Positions 1 through 9,336 of a stretch of DNA of 64,000 bases are shown here, piece after piece. The stretch spans positions 204,608 to 268,607 of the forward strand of contig NZ_FNIG01000002.1 in NCBI RefSeq assembly GCF_900103915.1. The letters run 5' to 3'. The stretch is from Tenuibacillus multivorans (GTDB taxonomy: Bacteria; Bacillota; Bacilli; Bacillales; Alkalibacillaceae). The notes under the pieces are model-generated. The model saw only the letters and a list, made by a program, of their open reading frames with translations. It had not been told where the DNA came from and did no database searches. A program made the translations under genes and the position numbers. The first letter of the stretch is position 1. Each line of letters opens with the position of its first letter.

Positions 1-1
1 G

Positions 2-235
2 AAATTAGAAGTATTAGAAGGATACCGTTATAAAAAATTCGGAAAGAAACTTGTTGATTTTGCTAAAAGCTTCAAGTTACCGATTAAGACGAACGCTAGA
101 ATTAACTCTCAAGGTTTTTGGGAAAAAATGGACTTTCAACCAGCTACATACGACATGGAGCGTGACTTTGGGGAAAATCCATTCATTTGGATGCCACAAG
201 GTGTTGATGAGAAAAACTCTTCTGAAAAGAATTAG
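2..235 (+). CDS. ylbP: GNAT-family N-acetyltransferase YlbP, C-terminal part
   Basis: The window opens inside a forward reading frame; the last 77 residues are present and the 5' end lies outside. The residues include KFGKKLVDFAKSFKLPIKTN and end with a FIWMP stretch. This matches the C-terminal half of the GNAT fold of YlbP, including the region after the acetyl-CoA pyrophosphate loop. YlbP lies next to ylbO in Bacillus, as it does here. Substrate unknown. The assignment rests on sequence memory and synteny. Confidence 0.8.
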   Translation, partial: KLEVLEGYRYKKFGKKLVDFAKSFKLPIKTNARINSQGFWEKMDFQPATYDMERDFGENPFIWMPQGVDEKNSSEKN

Positions 236-243
236 AACGTATC

Positions 244-399
244 AAAAGCGTAAGTGCCCGTTTAGCGACGTATGGACTGGACTGAGCCGCAGGAGATAAA
301 GGAAACACGACGAGGGTACGAGTCGATGTTGACTTATCGTACGGAGGTGAGGGAAGTCTCACTAGTCGCTGGGCGCTGGAGTTAGACGCGTCTAGCGTG
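244..399. repeat. structured intergenic repeat element (about 155 bp)
   Basis: The GC content is clearly higher than the flanks. The ends are complementary: AGTGCCCGTTTAGCGAC at 253-269 pairs with GTCGCTGGGCGCT at 365-377, apart from a few unpaired bases. An internal stem-loop at 316-342 has arms GTACG/CGTAC and AGTC/GACT. From memory, very similar sequences are scattered through intergenic regions of many Bacillaceae genomes, where they give spurious ORFs on both strands. No transposase is present, so it may be a MITE-like or extragenic palindromic element. Exact ends are uncertain. Confidence 0.6.
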
Positions 400-452
400 T
401 AAGAATAGTTGTTCACATACCATCAATATTATAATTTCCTAGATCGCAAAAC

Positions 453-498
453 AATCCGCTCTTCCATCTACAAATAGAGATGGAAGAGCGGATTTAAT
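453..498. terminator. bidirectional intrinsic terminator ylbP/ylbO
   Basis: A perfect 17 bp stem joins 453-469 and 478-494 around a short loop, with T-rich sequence on both sides. It lies between two convergent genes, and the ylbO stop codon is in the right arm. Confidence 0.85.
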
Positions 499-976
499 TT
501 TCTTGGTGGACGTTTTGTTTAACTTGACTAATTTTTTCATAAATCTCGTCAATTAGGCGCTCATATTGTGTTAATTGTTGCTTAAGTTGTTCACTATGTA
601 GTTGATCCTGATTGTGTTTTTTCGAGCCCTCCTGTTTATAATAGTCGCCTTTCATTTGCTCGAGTTGATTAATCACTTCATCAAGAGCTTTTAAGCGAGG
701 TCTTTCATGTTGATAGGACTGACTTCCCTCTACAGTAAAAATGGGTTGTTCGTTTATTTTTTTTCGACTTTGTTTCGCTAAATCAATCGCTTGACGATAT
801 TGTTTTCTCAGATTAGCATTCCAGCGAAACCCGCAGGCCTGCGGTGTTCGGGATAAACGTTCACCGACCTCCTCAAAAGCTTTCATTTGTGTTTTACCTT
901 CACGTATATAACGTAAAACGGTTTCAGCTAAAAGTAAATCCTCGTCTTTCGTCCATGCATCCTGTCTCGTCGACAT
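494..976 (-). CDS. ylbO: RsfA-family transcriptional regulator YlbO
   Basis: A 160-residue protein with an N-terminal Myb/SANT-like DNA-binding domain (about residues 5-60, with [13 protein letters not shown] and a [12 protein letters not shown] third helix). A basic spacer follows, then a long Gln/Lys-rich coiled-coil C-terminus. This is the architecture of RsfA/YlbO, prespore-linked regulators in Bacillus. The ATG at 976 is preferred over an adjacent GTG; an AGGGG Shine-Dalgarno sequence lies about 9 bases upstream. Synteny with ylbP supports the name. Target genes cannot be read from the sequence. Confidence 0.85.
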   Translation of the reverse strand: MSTRQDAWTKDEDLLLAETVLRYIREGKTQMKAFEEVGERLSRTPQACGFRWNANLRKQYRQAIDLAKQSRKKINEQPIFTVEGSQSYQHERPRLKALDEVINQLEQMKGDYYKQEGSKKHNQDQLHSEQLKQQLTQYERLIDEIYEKISQVKQNVHQEN

Positions 977-1044
977 CACTATACACCCCTTAACTCTATT
1001 AACTTTAATATTAATCTATGCAAGGATTAAGGGGGATAGAAGAG

Positions 1045-1812
1045 TTACTTTCCATTTTTAACGAAAAATTGTTTAACGGCCTGTTTATGATCATCACTTT
1101 CCCAAAGTTTACTGCAAGCTTTAACCTCCTGATCCATCTGCTCTTTTAATTGATCAAGGTTTATTTTTTGCAATCTCTGTTGCTTCCAGAGTGTCATTTG
1201 TTCATAACTCCTATTAATGAATAGCTCTAATAGACCACAATCCGCTTCAATCTTTTCACCCGTGATGACTTTTTGGATAAAACCGATTTCTTTTAATTGC
1301 TGCACATCTCGGATATCAGCCTCCACTAACCACTGAAAGGCATCTTGCGGATGAATGCGTTCGTATAGTAATGTGCCGCCACCCCATCCTGTTGATATGC
1401 CAAGCTTTCCTTGCACAAAACCGAAATTTCCTTCTTGTTTGGCAAACCGAAAATCACAAGCTGAAGCGATTTCTAATCCACCACCACGCGCTACACCGTT
1501 CATCCATGCAATCGTCGGAAAAGGGAGCGTTGTTATTTTATAAAGCACGTTTTTCATCGGTTCTAGTACTTGATACGCTTGATCTGCATCTAAATCACCA
1601 TGAAAATCATTAAGATCCCCACCAGCACAAAATGCCTTCGTACCACTTCCCGTTATAATCAAGAATTTTAGACGATAAGATTGTATCTTATCTAACCATC
1701 TAGTTAATTGATCAACCACTGATAACGAAATCGCATTCATTTTTTCCGGTCGGTTAATCGTCAAAACAGCAAATCCCTCGTCGTATTCCTCAAACAGCAC
1801 TTCTTTCTCCAT
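1045..1812 (-). CDS. enoyl-CoA hydratase/isomerase (crotonase) family protein
   Basis: A 255-residue crotonase-fold protein. NRPEKMNAIS starts the fold, CAGGDL (62-67) and GGLEIASACD (111-120) form the oxyanion hole, and GWGGG follows. Glu114 occupies the first catalytic glutamate position of hydratases, but the second (PE in classical enzymes) reads VQ, with Gln134. The segment FVQGKLGISTGWGGG looks more like acyl-CoA decarboxylase or other specialised crotonases than a beta-oxidation hydratase. The ATG at 1812 has a strong AAAGGAGGG site 7 bases upstream. It stands between ylbO and rpmF. Exact substrate unknown. Confidence 0.8.
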   Translation of the reverse strand: MEKEVLFEEYDEGFAVLTINRPEKMNAISLSVVDQLTRWLDKIQSYRLKFLIITGSGTKAFCAGGDLNDFHGDLDADQAYQVLEPMKNVLYKITTLPFPTIAWMNGVARGGGLEIASACDFRFAKQEGNFGFVQGKLGISTGWGGGTLLYERIHPQDAFQWLVEADIRDVQQLKEIGFIQKVITGEKIEADCGLLELFINRSYEQMTLWKQQRLQKINLDQLKEQMDQEVKACSKLWESDDHKQAVKQFFVKNGK

Positions 1813-1853
1813 CAAAACGCCCTCCTTTGATATGAAATTGGCAACATTTTTTG

Positions 1854-1905
1854 AACTTGAACACTTAGTACGTAAACTTGAACACTCGCAGATTGAACTC
1901 GGACA
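1854..1905. repeat. short direct repeats of AACTTGAACACT
   Basis: AACTTGAACACT occurs at 1854-1865 and 1875-1886, 21 bp apart. A partial third copy (TTGAAC, 1893-1898) is followed by TCGGACA. It lies just upstream of the crotonase-like gene, in the gap toward rpmF. Function unknown. Confidence 0.5.
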
Positions 1906-1938
1906 ATCAGAAACGACTCACACTCTTTAACTACAGTT

Positions 1939-1968
1939 AAAAAAAAGATGCCTCAAATGAAGACATCT
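1939..1968 (-). terminator. terminator of ylbN-rpmF
   Basis: On the minus strand an AGATG...CATCT stem with two internal mismatches is followed by a run of eight T, directly after the rpmF stop codon. Confidence 0.65.
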
Positions 1969-1969
1969 C

Positions 1970-2143
1970 TTACTTCTCAACAACCTCTTTACCATTGTAA
2001 CTGCCACATGATTTGCATACGTGGTGAGGTTTTGTATATTCACCGCAATTTTGACATTCTACCATGTTAGGTAAATGTAATTTTTTATGCGTACGACGTT
2101 GGCGTTTCACTGTTTTTGAAGTTCTTCTCTTAGGTACTGCCAT
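1970..2143 (-). CDS. rpmF: 50S ribosomal protein L32
   Basis: A 57-residue basic protein beginning [22 protein letters not shown], the standard L32 start. Cysteines at 30, 33, 43 and 46 form the zinc-binding (C+) version. L32 is a structural component of the large ribosomal subunit. It lies 43 bp downstream of ylbN and probably shares its promoter at 2753-2781. A GGGGGTGT ribosome-binding site precedes the ATG. Confidence 0.97.
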   Translation of the reverse strand: MAVPKRRTSKTVKRQRRTHKKLHLPNMVECQNCGEYTKPHHVCKSCGSYNGKEVVEK

Positions 2144-2186
2144 GTGTTACACCCCCTTAAAGTTGACCCACTGTATATAAAGGATC

Positions 2187-2726
2187 TCAGTCATTTTTGT
2201 CATCAAAATAATTTTTCAGTGAAGATAAACGAGGGTCTACCTTCTCTTTTTCTTCTTCTTCATTTTTAGCTTTCAATTGTTCGTGGTCTTCTTCTTGAAG
2301 AAGATCCCAGCCAGTTCCCTCAGAAATGATGTTATCCATCGTTGCCTCATCACTATATACTCTTAGAGGTACTTCCAATAGAATATTTTCCTTGATATAA
2401 GGCAGTAAGTCAAGCACTTCTTGATCAATATATTGAATATCTTCATCTTCCCGTACTTCGTATTCGACGGTTGTAAATTGATCAATTGCTTGAGTTGAAA
2501 ACTCATAAGGAACATCAACTAAAGTACGAGCACAAGGTAAAGTCATCTTTCCTTTAATGGTATAACGGAATATTAACGTATCACCTTTTACCGTTACTTC
2601 ACCTTTAACCTTAACGTCTGTGATCTCCCGAATATCATTGTCCATACGTTCAAGCTCATCAACATTAACTGTATCGCTAAACTCATATGGAGCTTCTCTT
2701 TTGATTTTTTGTAATGAAAATTTCAT
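2187..2726 (-). CDS. ylbN: YceD/DUF177 family protein YlbN
   Basis: A 179-residue acidic DUF177 protein with a central beta-rich region (GDTLIFRYTIKGKMTLPCARTL) and an acidic Lys/Glu-rich C-terminus. The family (YceD) is almost always paired with rpmF and is linked to large-subunit rRNA accumulation. ATG 2726 is chosen over ATG 2729 because the GAGGTG site is then 5 rather than 2 bases away. Confidence 0.9.
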   Translation of the reverse strand: MKFSLQKIKREAPYEFSDTVNVDELERMDNDIREITDVKVKGEVTVKGDTLIFRYTIKGKMTLPCARTLVDVPYEFSTQAIDQFTTVEYEVREDEDIQYIDQEVLDLLPYIKENILLEVPLRVYSDEATMDNIISEGTGWDLLQEEDHEQLKAKNEEEEKEKVDPRLSSLKNYFDDKND

Positions 2727-2752
2727 CATATCACCTCAAGGCAACAAGAGTT

Positions 2753-2781
2753 ATTGTAAAAGGAAATTAACCTTTTGTCAA
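2753..2781 (-). promoter_or_regulatory. sigma-A promoter of ylbN-rpmF
   Basis: On the minus strand, TTGACA (2776-2781) and TACAAT (2753-2758) are separated by 17 bases, a near-consensus vegetative promoter just upstream of the ylbN start. Confidence 0.75.
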
Positions 2782-2819
2782 TATTTTTTCTTAACAGTCG
2801 TGTTTTAACCACAATGAAC

Positions 2820-2848
2820 TTGATTTTATTGTTCCGACCTTCTAAATT
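2820..2848 (+). promoter_or_regulatory. possible sigma-A promoter of ylbM
   Basis: TTGATT (2820-2825), a 17-base spacer and TAAATT (2843-2848) lie upstream of ylbM and diverge from the ylbN promoter. The -10 match is only partial. Confidence 0.35.
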
Positions 2849-2882
2849 AGACATAGAATAGATTTTTTAGGCGGTGTAAAAA

Positions 2883-4094
2883 ATGAAAGCATGCGGTTTA
2901 ATTGTTGAATATAATCCTTTTCACAATGGGCACGTCTATCACTTACAGCAATCGCAAGAACATACTCAGGCAGATGTAATGGTTGCAGTGATGAGCAGTT
3001 CCTTTCTTCAGCGAGGTGAGCCAGCTATAATGGATAAATTTCATCGTGCGAGAGCTGCATTAAGAAGTGGTGTAGACATTGTATTAGAACTACCTTATGT
3101 ATATGCTGTCCAATTTGCTGATTTATTTGCAAGAGGGGCCGTTTTAACATTGTCGGGCCTGGGTGTCGACGATGTATGTTTTGGTAGTGAAGCTGGAAAG
3201 ATTGACCCATTCATTAAAGGTTATCAACATTATAAACAACATCAACAAACATTCCAACCACAGCTTCAGCAATCATTAAAGGATGGCCTATCATTTCCAC
3301 AAGCTAGTAAAAAAGCATATGAGTCCATTGGGCTTACAACTGGCGAAGTAGATTTAAGCCAACCCAATAATATTTTAGGCTTTAGCTACGTAAAAGCTGT
3401 CGAAGAAATTAATTCACATATGAAGCCTAGAACCATCCAACGAACAAAGAGTGGTTATCATGATGAACAAATTGAACACGAGATTGCAAGTGCGACGAGT
3501 ATTAGAAGGGAAATTTTATCGGATCGATCCATAACTTCTAATGCTTTGAAGGCCTTACCATCAGCGACGATCGAACAGCTTGAGGCCTATCAACGTAAAA
3601 GTGTCCTATGGCATGATTGGGAAGCCTATTTTCCGTTTTTACAATTACTAGTTGAGACCCGTTCAATTGAAGAAATAAGATCGATTCATGGTGTCATTGA
3701 AGGCTTAGAATATCGCTTAAAACAAACAGTTCACGAGGCGGAAACTTTTGAACATTGGATGCAACTTTTAAAAACGAAGCGCTACACTTGGACAAGGCTC
3801 CAGCGTGTCTTTGTCCATTTACTGACTAATACAACAGGTGAAGATATCGAATACTATAAAAATTTAAAAGAAGCTCCTTATTTACGTATATTAGGGATGA
3901 CCAACAAAGGCCGGGAATATATTCAACAACAGAAAAAACAAATTGACATACCTTTAGTGTCCAATATCCAGCAATTGGATGACCCTCTACTTAATTTGGA
4001 GGAAAAAGCAACCGATGCTTACTATGCACCATTAAAACCAACTATTAAAAAAAATTTAAAAAAGCAAGAGCTTACAGGTCCAATTTTGATGTAA
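2883..4094 (+). CDS. tmcAL: tRNA(Met) cytidine acetate ligase TmcAL (YlbM)
   Basis: A 403-residue protein starting MKACGLIVEYNPFHNGHVYH. The HNGH is the HIGH-like nucleotidyltransferase motif. TmcAL uses ATP and acetate to make N4-acetylcytidine at the wobble position of elongator tRNA(Met) through an acetyl-adenylate. SATSIRREI in the middle is typical of the family. Length matches B. subtilis YlbM (about 415). It is monocistronic and ends at a bidirectional terminator. Confidence 0.95.
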   Translation: MKACGLIVEYNPFHNGHVYHLQQSQEHTQADVMVAVMSSSFLQRGEPAIMDKFHRARAALRSGVDIVLELPYVYAVQFADLFARGAVLTLSGLGVDDVCFGSEAGKIDPFIKGYQHYKQHQQTFQPQLQQSLKDGLSFPQASKKAYESIGLTTGEVDLSQPNNILGFSYVKAVEEINSHMKPRTIQRTKSGYHDEQIEHEIASATSIRREILSDRSITSNALKALPSATIEQLEAYQRKSVLWHDWEAYFPFLQLLVETRSIEEIRSIHGVIEGLEYRLKQTVHEAETFEHWMQLLKTKRYTWTRLQRVFVHLLTNTTGEDIEYYKNLKEAPYLRILGMTNKGREYIQQQKKQIDIPLVSNIQQLDDPLLNLEEKATDAYYAPLKPTIKKNLKKQELTGPILM

Positions 4095-4114
4095 AAAAGC
4101 TACTAAACCCTCAT

Positions 4115-4146
4115 AAAAAAGACAGGGTACTCCCTGCCTTTTTTAT
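4115..4146. terminator. bidirectional terminator tmcAL/ylbL
   Basis: The CAGGG-TACT-CCCTG core is flanked by an A-run and a T-run, between convergent genes. It overlaps the last bases of ylbL. Confidence 0.75.
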
Positions 4147-5162
4147 TCTGGTAATTGATTTAAATAGTCCAACGCATCTTGGAATGTATCAATTGGTACA
4201 ATATCCATATCGGTTCCGATTTCTTCAGCTGTTTCTTTAGCGACCTGGTAATTGGAATTTTCTTTACCCCCTTCATTCGGAGCAAAGAAAATATCTGCAC
4301 CGTTACGATGAGAGGCTACAACCTTTTTGTCAATACCTCCGATACGATAAACATTTCCATCGTAATCAATTTCTCCTGTACCAGCAATTTTTAAGCCCTT
4401 TGTTATATCCTCTGATGTTAGTTGATCATAAATTTCTAATGACATCATTAAGCCAGCACTCGGCCCGCCGATACTACCACTATCGAAGTCAATTTTAGGG
4501 TTTTCAGATACTTCACGATCGGTTACTAATGATATTCCCAATCCGACACGATCGGGTTCGTTTGGAAATGTTCCTAAAGGAAAACTTACCTCTACTTCTT
4601 CACCCTCGCGTACGACTTTAAGATCAATGACATCACCCTCTTGATAAGGTTCGATTAAGTCAAGTAAATCTTGGGCAGAAGATACGTCATTTCCGCTTAC
4701 TTCTTTAATTTGATCACCTGGCATAAGATGACCTTTCGCCGGCATATCCTCCACAACAGCCATCACATAAACACCTTGATAGTTAATCGTGATATCCTTG
4801 TCAGCCGCCTGATATGCGACAACTGTAGCCGCTTCTTGTGAAGATTCCATGGCATGAAGCTGGAGTTCCATGTATTCTTCTTGGTTGGTCCCCTCTGGAC
4901 GAATATCTTCTAAATCGTAAATTTGGTAATGCGGTCTTAATTGTGCCCACAAATAGTATATAGGTGTAGCTTGACCACCACGAACGGTTACTAAATGTAG
5001 CTCTCCTTCACTATCGAATCTTCCCTCTACTTCAACGACATCATCTAAAGCATAAATATCACCAGGTTGATAAATATAATAATCTAATTTAAAATTTGTT
5101 AAGAAAAATATTAGAATTAGTAATATGATGAATAAAATAAACTGTTTCCGTTTAATTTGCAT
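4143..5162 (-). CDS. ylbL: SepM-family PDZ/Lon-type membrane protease YlbL
   Basis: A 339-residue protein with one N-terminal membrane segment (about 6-23), a PDZ domain (about 120-195) and a C-terminal Lon-like Ser-Lys protease domain. The expected catalytic residues are Ser235 (in GGPSAG) and Lys280 (in GGIDKKVVAS). The protease domain should face outside. ATG 5162 has GGAAGGA 5 bases upstream, whereas an in-frame TTG at 5183 would put that site inside the gene. The start overlaps the end of ylbK by 11 bp, so the two are translationally linked. Related SepM processes a peptide pheromone; the substrate here is unknown. Confidence 0.92.
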   Translation of the reverse strand: MQIKRKQFILFIILLILIFFLTNFKLDYYIYQPGDIYALDDVVEVEGRFDSEGELHLVTVRGGQATPIYYLWAQLRPHYQIYDLEDIRPEGTNQEEYMELQLHAMESSQEAATVVAYQAADKDITINYQGVYVMAVVEDMPAKGHLMPGDQIKEVSGNDVSSAQDLLDLIEPYQEGDVIDLKVVREGEEVEVSFPLGTFPNEPDRVGLGISLVTDREVSENPKIDFDSGSIGGPSAGLMMSLEIYDQLTSEDITKGLKIAGTGEIDYDGNVYRIGGIDKKVVASHRNGADIFFAPNEGGKENSNYQVAKETAEEIGTDMDIVPIDTFQDALDYLNQLPE

Positions 5163-5943
5163 GTCGATCCTTCCAATCTGCAATTACTTTTTTAATTTTA
5201 TCGATGTGTTGATAAGCCTCTTCCTCACCTTTTTCGATGATTTTACCAATTTGAGTATAATTCCTTGAGCTAAAGGCATACACTTCAGGACGCATGACAA
5301 CATCGGCATCCATCATCCGGTAATTAGTAATCTCATTTTGCATAATATCAATACTCTGCATAATAATATCATAAATCGAATAAACTTCTGTATTTTTTTC
5401 AAATTTTGAACAATCAACTGCAATGATTATGTCCGCTCCCATATCTTTGACAACTGATATTGGGATACGATCAATTACTCCACCATCAACTAATAAATGA
5501 TCGCCATCTTTTTCCGGAACGAACACACCTGGAATTGAAATACTTGCACGAACCGCCTTTGCTGCATCTCCTTTCTCAAAAACAACTTTTTCACCACTAT
5601 ATATATCAGTTGCGACAATAGCCGTCGGGATGGGAAAGTCCTCTATATTCTTTCCATATGTAAACATACTAATATATGATTTGAGGAGCTCTCCTTGAAT
5701 TAACCCCTTTTTAGGTACGGTAAAATCCAAAAAGTACTTTCGTTTAAAGGTATTGGCTAGTTGATAAAGGCTTTTGACAGATTGACCCGCTCCATAAAAG
5801 GCTCCGACTAATGCACCCATGCTACTACCTGCAATATAATCTATAGGTATTTGATGTTCCTCTAAAATTTTAATCACACCTAAATGAGAAAATCCCCTAG
5901 CGCCTCCTGAGCTTAAAGCTAGACCTATCTTAGGTTCGCTCAT
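5152..5943 (-). CDS. ylbK: patatin-like phospholipase family protein YlbK
   Basis: A 263-residue RssA-like patatin domain. The glycine-rich oxyanion loop is SGGARG (12-17), the nucleophile elbow is GSSMG with Ser41, and the catalytic Asp is Asp153 in DGG. This gives a complete Ser-Asp dyad, so acyl hydrolase activity is likely; the substrate is unknown. ATG 5943 has AGGAGG 6 bases upstream; the longer TTG start at 5961 lies before that site. It is first gene of the ylbK-ylbL pair. Confidence 0.92.
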   Translation of the reverse strand: MSEPKIGLALSSGGARGFSHLGVIKILEEHQIPIDYIAGSSMGALVGAFYGAGQSVKSLYQLANTFKRKYFLDFTVPKKGLIQGELLKSYISMFTYGKNIEDFPIPTAIVATDIYSGEKVVFEKGDAAKAVRASISIPGVFVPEKDGDHLLVDGGVIDRIPISVVKDMGADIIIAVDCSKFEKNTEVYSIYDIIMQSIDIMQNEITNYRMMDADVVMRPEVYAFSSRNYTQIGKIIEKGEEEAYQHIDKIKKVIADWKDRHAN

Positions 5944-6097
5944 ATTTCTCCTCCTGTTCAACTGTAGCTTGTATGCATAAATAATGGACTACCTAGCGTA
6001 TAGTGTATAAGAAAAAATTTTATGTTATCCCATTATATTTTACTATTCGATATTCTATTCGTACAGCAAGTGATATCTAGACTTAGGAGGAGAGTTC

Positions 6098-7324
6098 GTG
6101 GCTGATATATTTCGAACGATAGCTTATTCTATTAGTACAATTTTTTTGGCAATAGCCATCATCGTATATCCTGATCAATCATTCGATGCTTCGATTCGCG
6201 GTATTACACTTTGGTTAGAAGTGGTCTTTCCATCGCTACTGCCTTTTTTCATTGTGGCTGAACTATTACTTGCATTTGGTATCGTTCGTTTAATTGGAAT
6301 GATCCTTGAACCTTTAATGCGACCACTATTTAATATACCTGGATCAGGGGGTGTTGTCATCGGAATGGGATTAGCTAGTGGATACCCCTCGGGAGCAAAG
6401 ATTACATCAAGATTAAGACAAGAAGGTGTTCTGACACAAACGGAAGCAGAACGTCTCGTGTCCTTTACGAATGCTTCTAACCCTTTATTTATATTTGGCG
6501 CAATTGCTGTCGGTTTTTTTCACGATCCGAAAACGGGGCTGCTATTAGCCTGTAGCCACTATATCGGAGCTGTACTTGTAGGCCTGTGCATGCGTTTTTA
6601 TCGATATAACGATGACCATAAAATGAAGAATAATGAAAAAGTACATTCTGATTCATTTTTTAAAAGAGCTTGGAGAACCTTACATGAAGAACGCATTAAA
6701 GAGAATCAACCTTTAGGTCAAGTTTTAGGACAAGCTGTTACATCTTCTATTAAAACGTTATGTGTTATCGGTGGATTTATTGTCTTATTCTCTGTTATTA
6801 ATAAATTGTTATTTGAAACGGGTGCGACGAATAAAATCGGCTATATATTAGGACAACTCTTCGATCTATTCTCAATCCCTGAATCCTTATCCTTACCGTT
6901 TATCGCAGGTTTATTTGAAATTACATTAGGTGCTCAAATGATCTCCAATACTGAAAATTTAACATTACTTATTCAACTAGTCTTTGTCAGTGCAATCATG
7001 GCGTTTAACGGATTCTCTATTCAAGCTCAAGTCGCCAGTATTTTAGCTCCAACAGATATCCGATTTGCACCTTATTTTTTCGCTAGAATCTTACACATCT
7101 TTTTTTCGATTTGGCTAACAATCATTCTTTTTAAACCTTTATATTTAAACCGCAGTGCTTATGCACCACAGGATATTGCGGTCGATTCCGAAGCTGGCTC
7201 TATTCCTTCATATTTTTGGATGGATGTTTGGAATTGGCTCGAGCAATATGGCCAATGGATTTCCTTGAGCGCATTATTAGTGGGATGTATCATTCTATTT
7301 TCACAATTAAAAAGAGCCTACTAA
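6098..7324 (+). CDS. ylbJ: sporulation integral membrane protein YlbJ
   Basis: A 408-residue polytopic membrane protein with about eight hydrophobic segments and the nucleoside-recognition-like (Gate) motif GVVIGMGLASGYPSGAKI. The family is conserved in endospore formers and controlled in B. subtilis by the mother-cell factor SigE. The start is GTG at 6098, with AGGAGG 7 bases upstream. It runs divergently from ylbK, as in Bacillus. Transport substrate unknown. Confidence 0.93.
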   Translation: MADIFRTIAYSISTIFLAIAIIVYPDQSFDASIRGITLWLEVVFPSLLPFFIVAELLLAFGIVRLIGMILEPLMRPLFNIPGSGGVVIGMGLASGYPSGAKITSRLRQEGVLTQTEAERLVSFTNASNPLFIFGAIAVGFFHDPKTGLLLACSHYIGAVLVGLCMRFYRYNDDHKMKNNEKVHSDSFFKRAWRTLHEERIKENQPLGQVLGQAVTSSIKTLCVIGGFIVLFSVINKLLFETGATNKIGYILGQLFDLFSIPESLSLPFIAGLFEITLGAQMISNTENLTLLIQLVFVSAIMAFNGFSIQAQVASILAPTDIRFAPYFFARILHIFFSIWLTIILFKPLYLNRSAYAPQDIAVDSEAGSIPSYFWMDVWNWLEQYGQWISLSALLVGCIILFSQLKRAY

Positions 7325-7404
7325 ATTAGGTTCTGTTATGAGATACAATCTTTATTTTGAGACCCGCAAGTTATTTCACGACAATTCACATTAAAGTCAC
7401 ACAA

Positions 7405-7437
7405 AAAAGGCACTTTGGATAAATTCCTAGTGCCTCT
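7405..7437 (-). terminator. terminator downstream of the 7600-8124 gene
   Basis: On the minus strand the stem AGGCACT/AGTGCCT (7408-7414 with 7429-7435) is followed by TTTTTTG. It is oriented for the reverse-strand gene. Confidence 0.6.
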
Positions 7438-7599
7438 TGAATATTGATCCCTTATTGAACTAATGACTCCGTTGGTATAGTGATTGGTCTCCTTATCCAT
7501 GAGTTTAATCTAATATACTGATTTTCTAGCCTCTAAACTGCTTTGAACCAACATCTTGCTGAAGGTATTTTCTTGTTCACACTACATATATAAGCTACC

Positions 7600-8124
7600 T
7601 CAATTACTATATCTTATATCCGAAGGCACATCTATAGATTCTTCTAGTTTTTTAGCCTGATGAAAAAATGTTTCCCAATCCTTACTTATTTGTGAATTCA
7701 TTTTTAACCCCGCCTCATTTAGAGAATCTCTTAATGCTGCATAGTATTCTTTATGTTCATCTGTAAGATTAACAAGCTCATAGGGTTTATCGAATGTAAA
7801 TTTATTCAATTTATCAGCTAAACTTTCTAGAATTTCACTCTCTTCCTCATTAAGAACGTGTAAATTTTTTCCGTTCATTAAGCCCATTTCAAGCCCATTA
7901 ACGATTTCTCTCATTTTAACAGCTACGATTTCAGAATCCTCCCAATCATTCTCCTCCTGATAATCGATTAAGCCTTCCAATCTTATTAATTTATCCTGTA
8001 CTTGAAAAATAAATATATTCTCATTTTCAAGATTAATATTTATATATCCTATTAATACTACAATAACTAAAATTATGTTAAGAATTATAGAACTAAAGAA
8101 CATAATTTTATGATTGTTTTTCAT
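7600..8124 (-). CDS. hypothetical membrane-anchored protein
   Basis: A 174-residue protein not recognised as a known family. One N-terminal membrane segment (about residues 8-30, IMFFSSIILNIILVIVVLIG) is followed by an acidic, mostly helical domain predicted outside the cell. ATG 8124 is chosen because GGTGG lies upstream; the GTG at 8154 has no such site. It lies between coaD and ylbJ, positions that are adjacent in B. subtilis, so it is an insertion relative to that order. It is A+T-rich compared with its neighbours. Confidence 0.7.
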   Translation of the reverse strand: MKNNHKIMFFSSIILNIILVIVVLIGYININLENENIFIFQVQDKLIRLEGLIDYQEENDWEDSEIVAVKMREIVNGLEMGLMNGKNLHVLNEEESEILESLADKLNKFTFDKPYELVNLTDEHKEYYAALRDSLNEAGLKMNSQISKDWETFFHQAKKLEESIDVPSDIRYSN

Positions 8125-8212
8125 TATAATTTTTCCCACCTTTTTATAATCCACTTCATGATAAAATATTTAGAAGATAATGAAAAGGGATGATAGGTAA
8201 TAATCGGCTTTT

Positions 8213-9264
<1,052 letters not shown>

Positions 9265-9300
9265 TTTAATCACCAACTTAAAAAACTTTTATATTTTTAT

Positions 9301-9330
9301 GTATAAATTTTAACCTAATTGGTCAAAATT
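9301..9330 (+). promoter_or_regulatory. SigF-type (forespore) promoter of csfG candidate
   Basis: GTATA (9301-9305), exactly 15 bases, then GGTCAAAATT (9321-9330). This fits the B. subtilis SigF pattern (GYATA, about 15, GGNNANAMT) at every fixed position. The overlapping CAAAATTA is also compatible with SigG. It sits directly upstream of the structured RNA. Confidence 0.6.
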
Positions 9331-9336
9331 AATTCT

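Noticed and set aside
51-416. Small ORFs on both strands near the window start
   Set aside because: They are out of frame with the ylbP coding end or lie in the structured repeat at 244-399; none has a ribosome-binding site.
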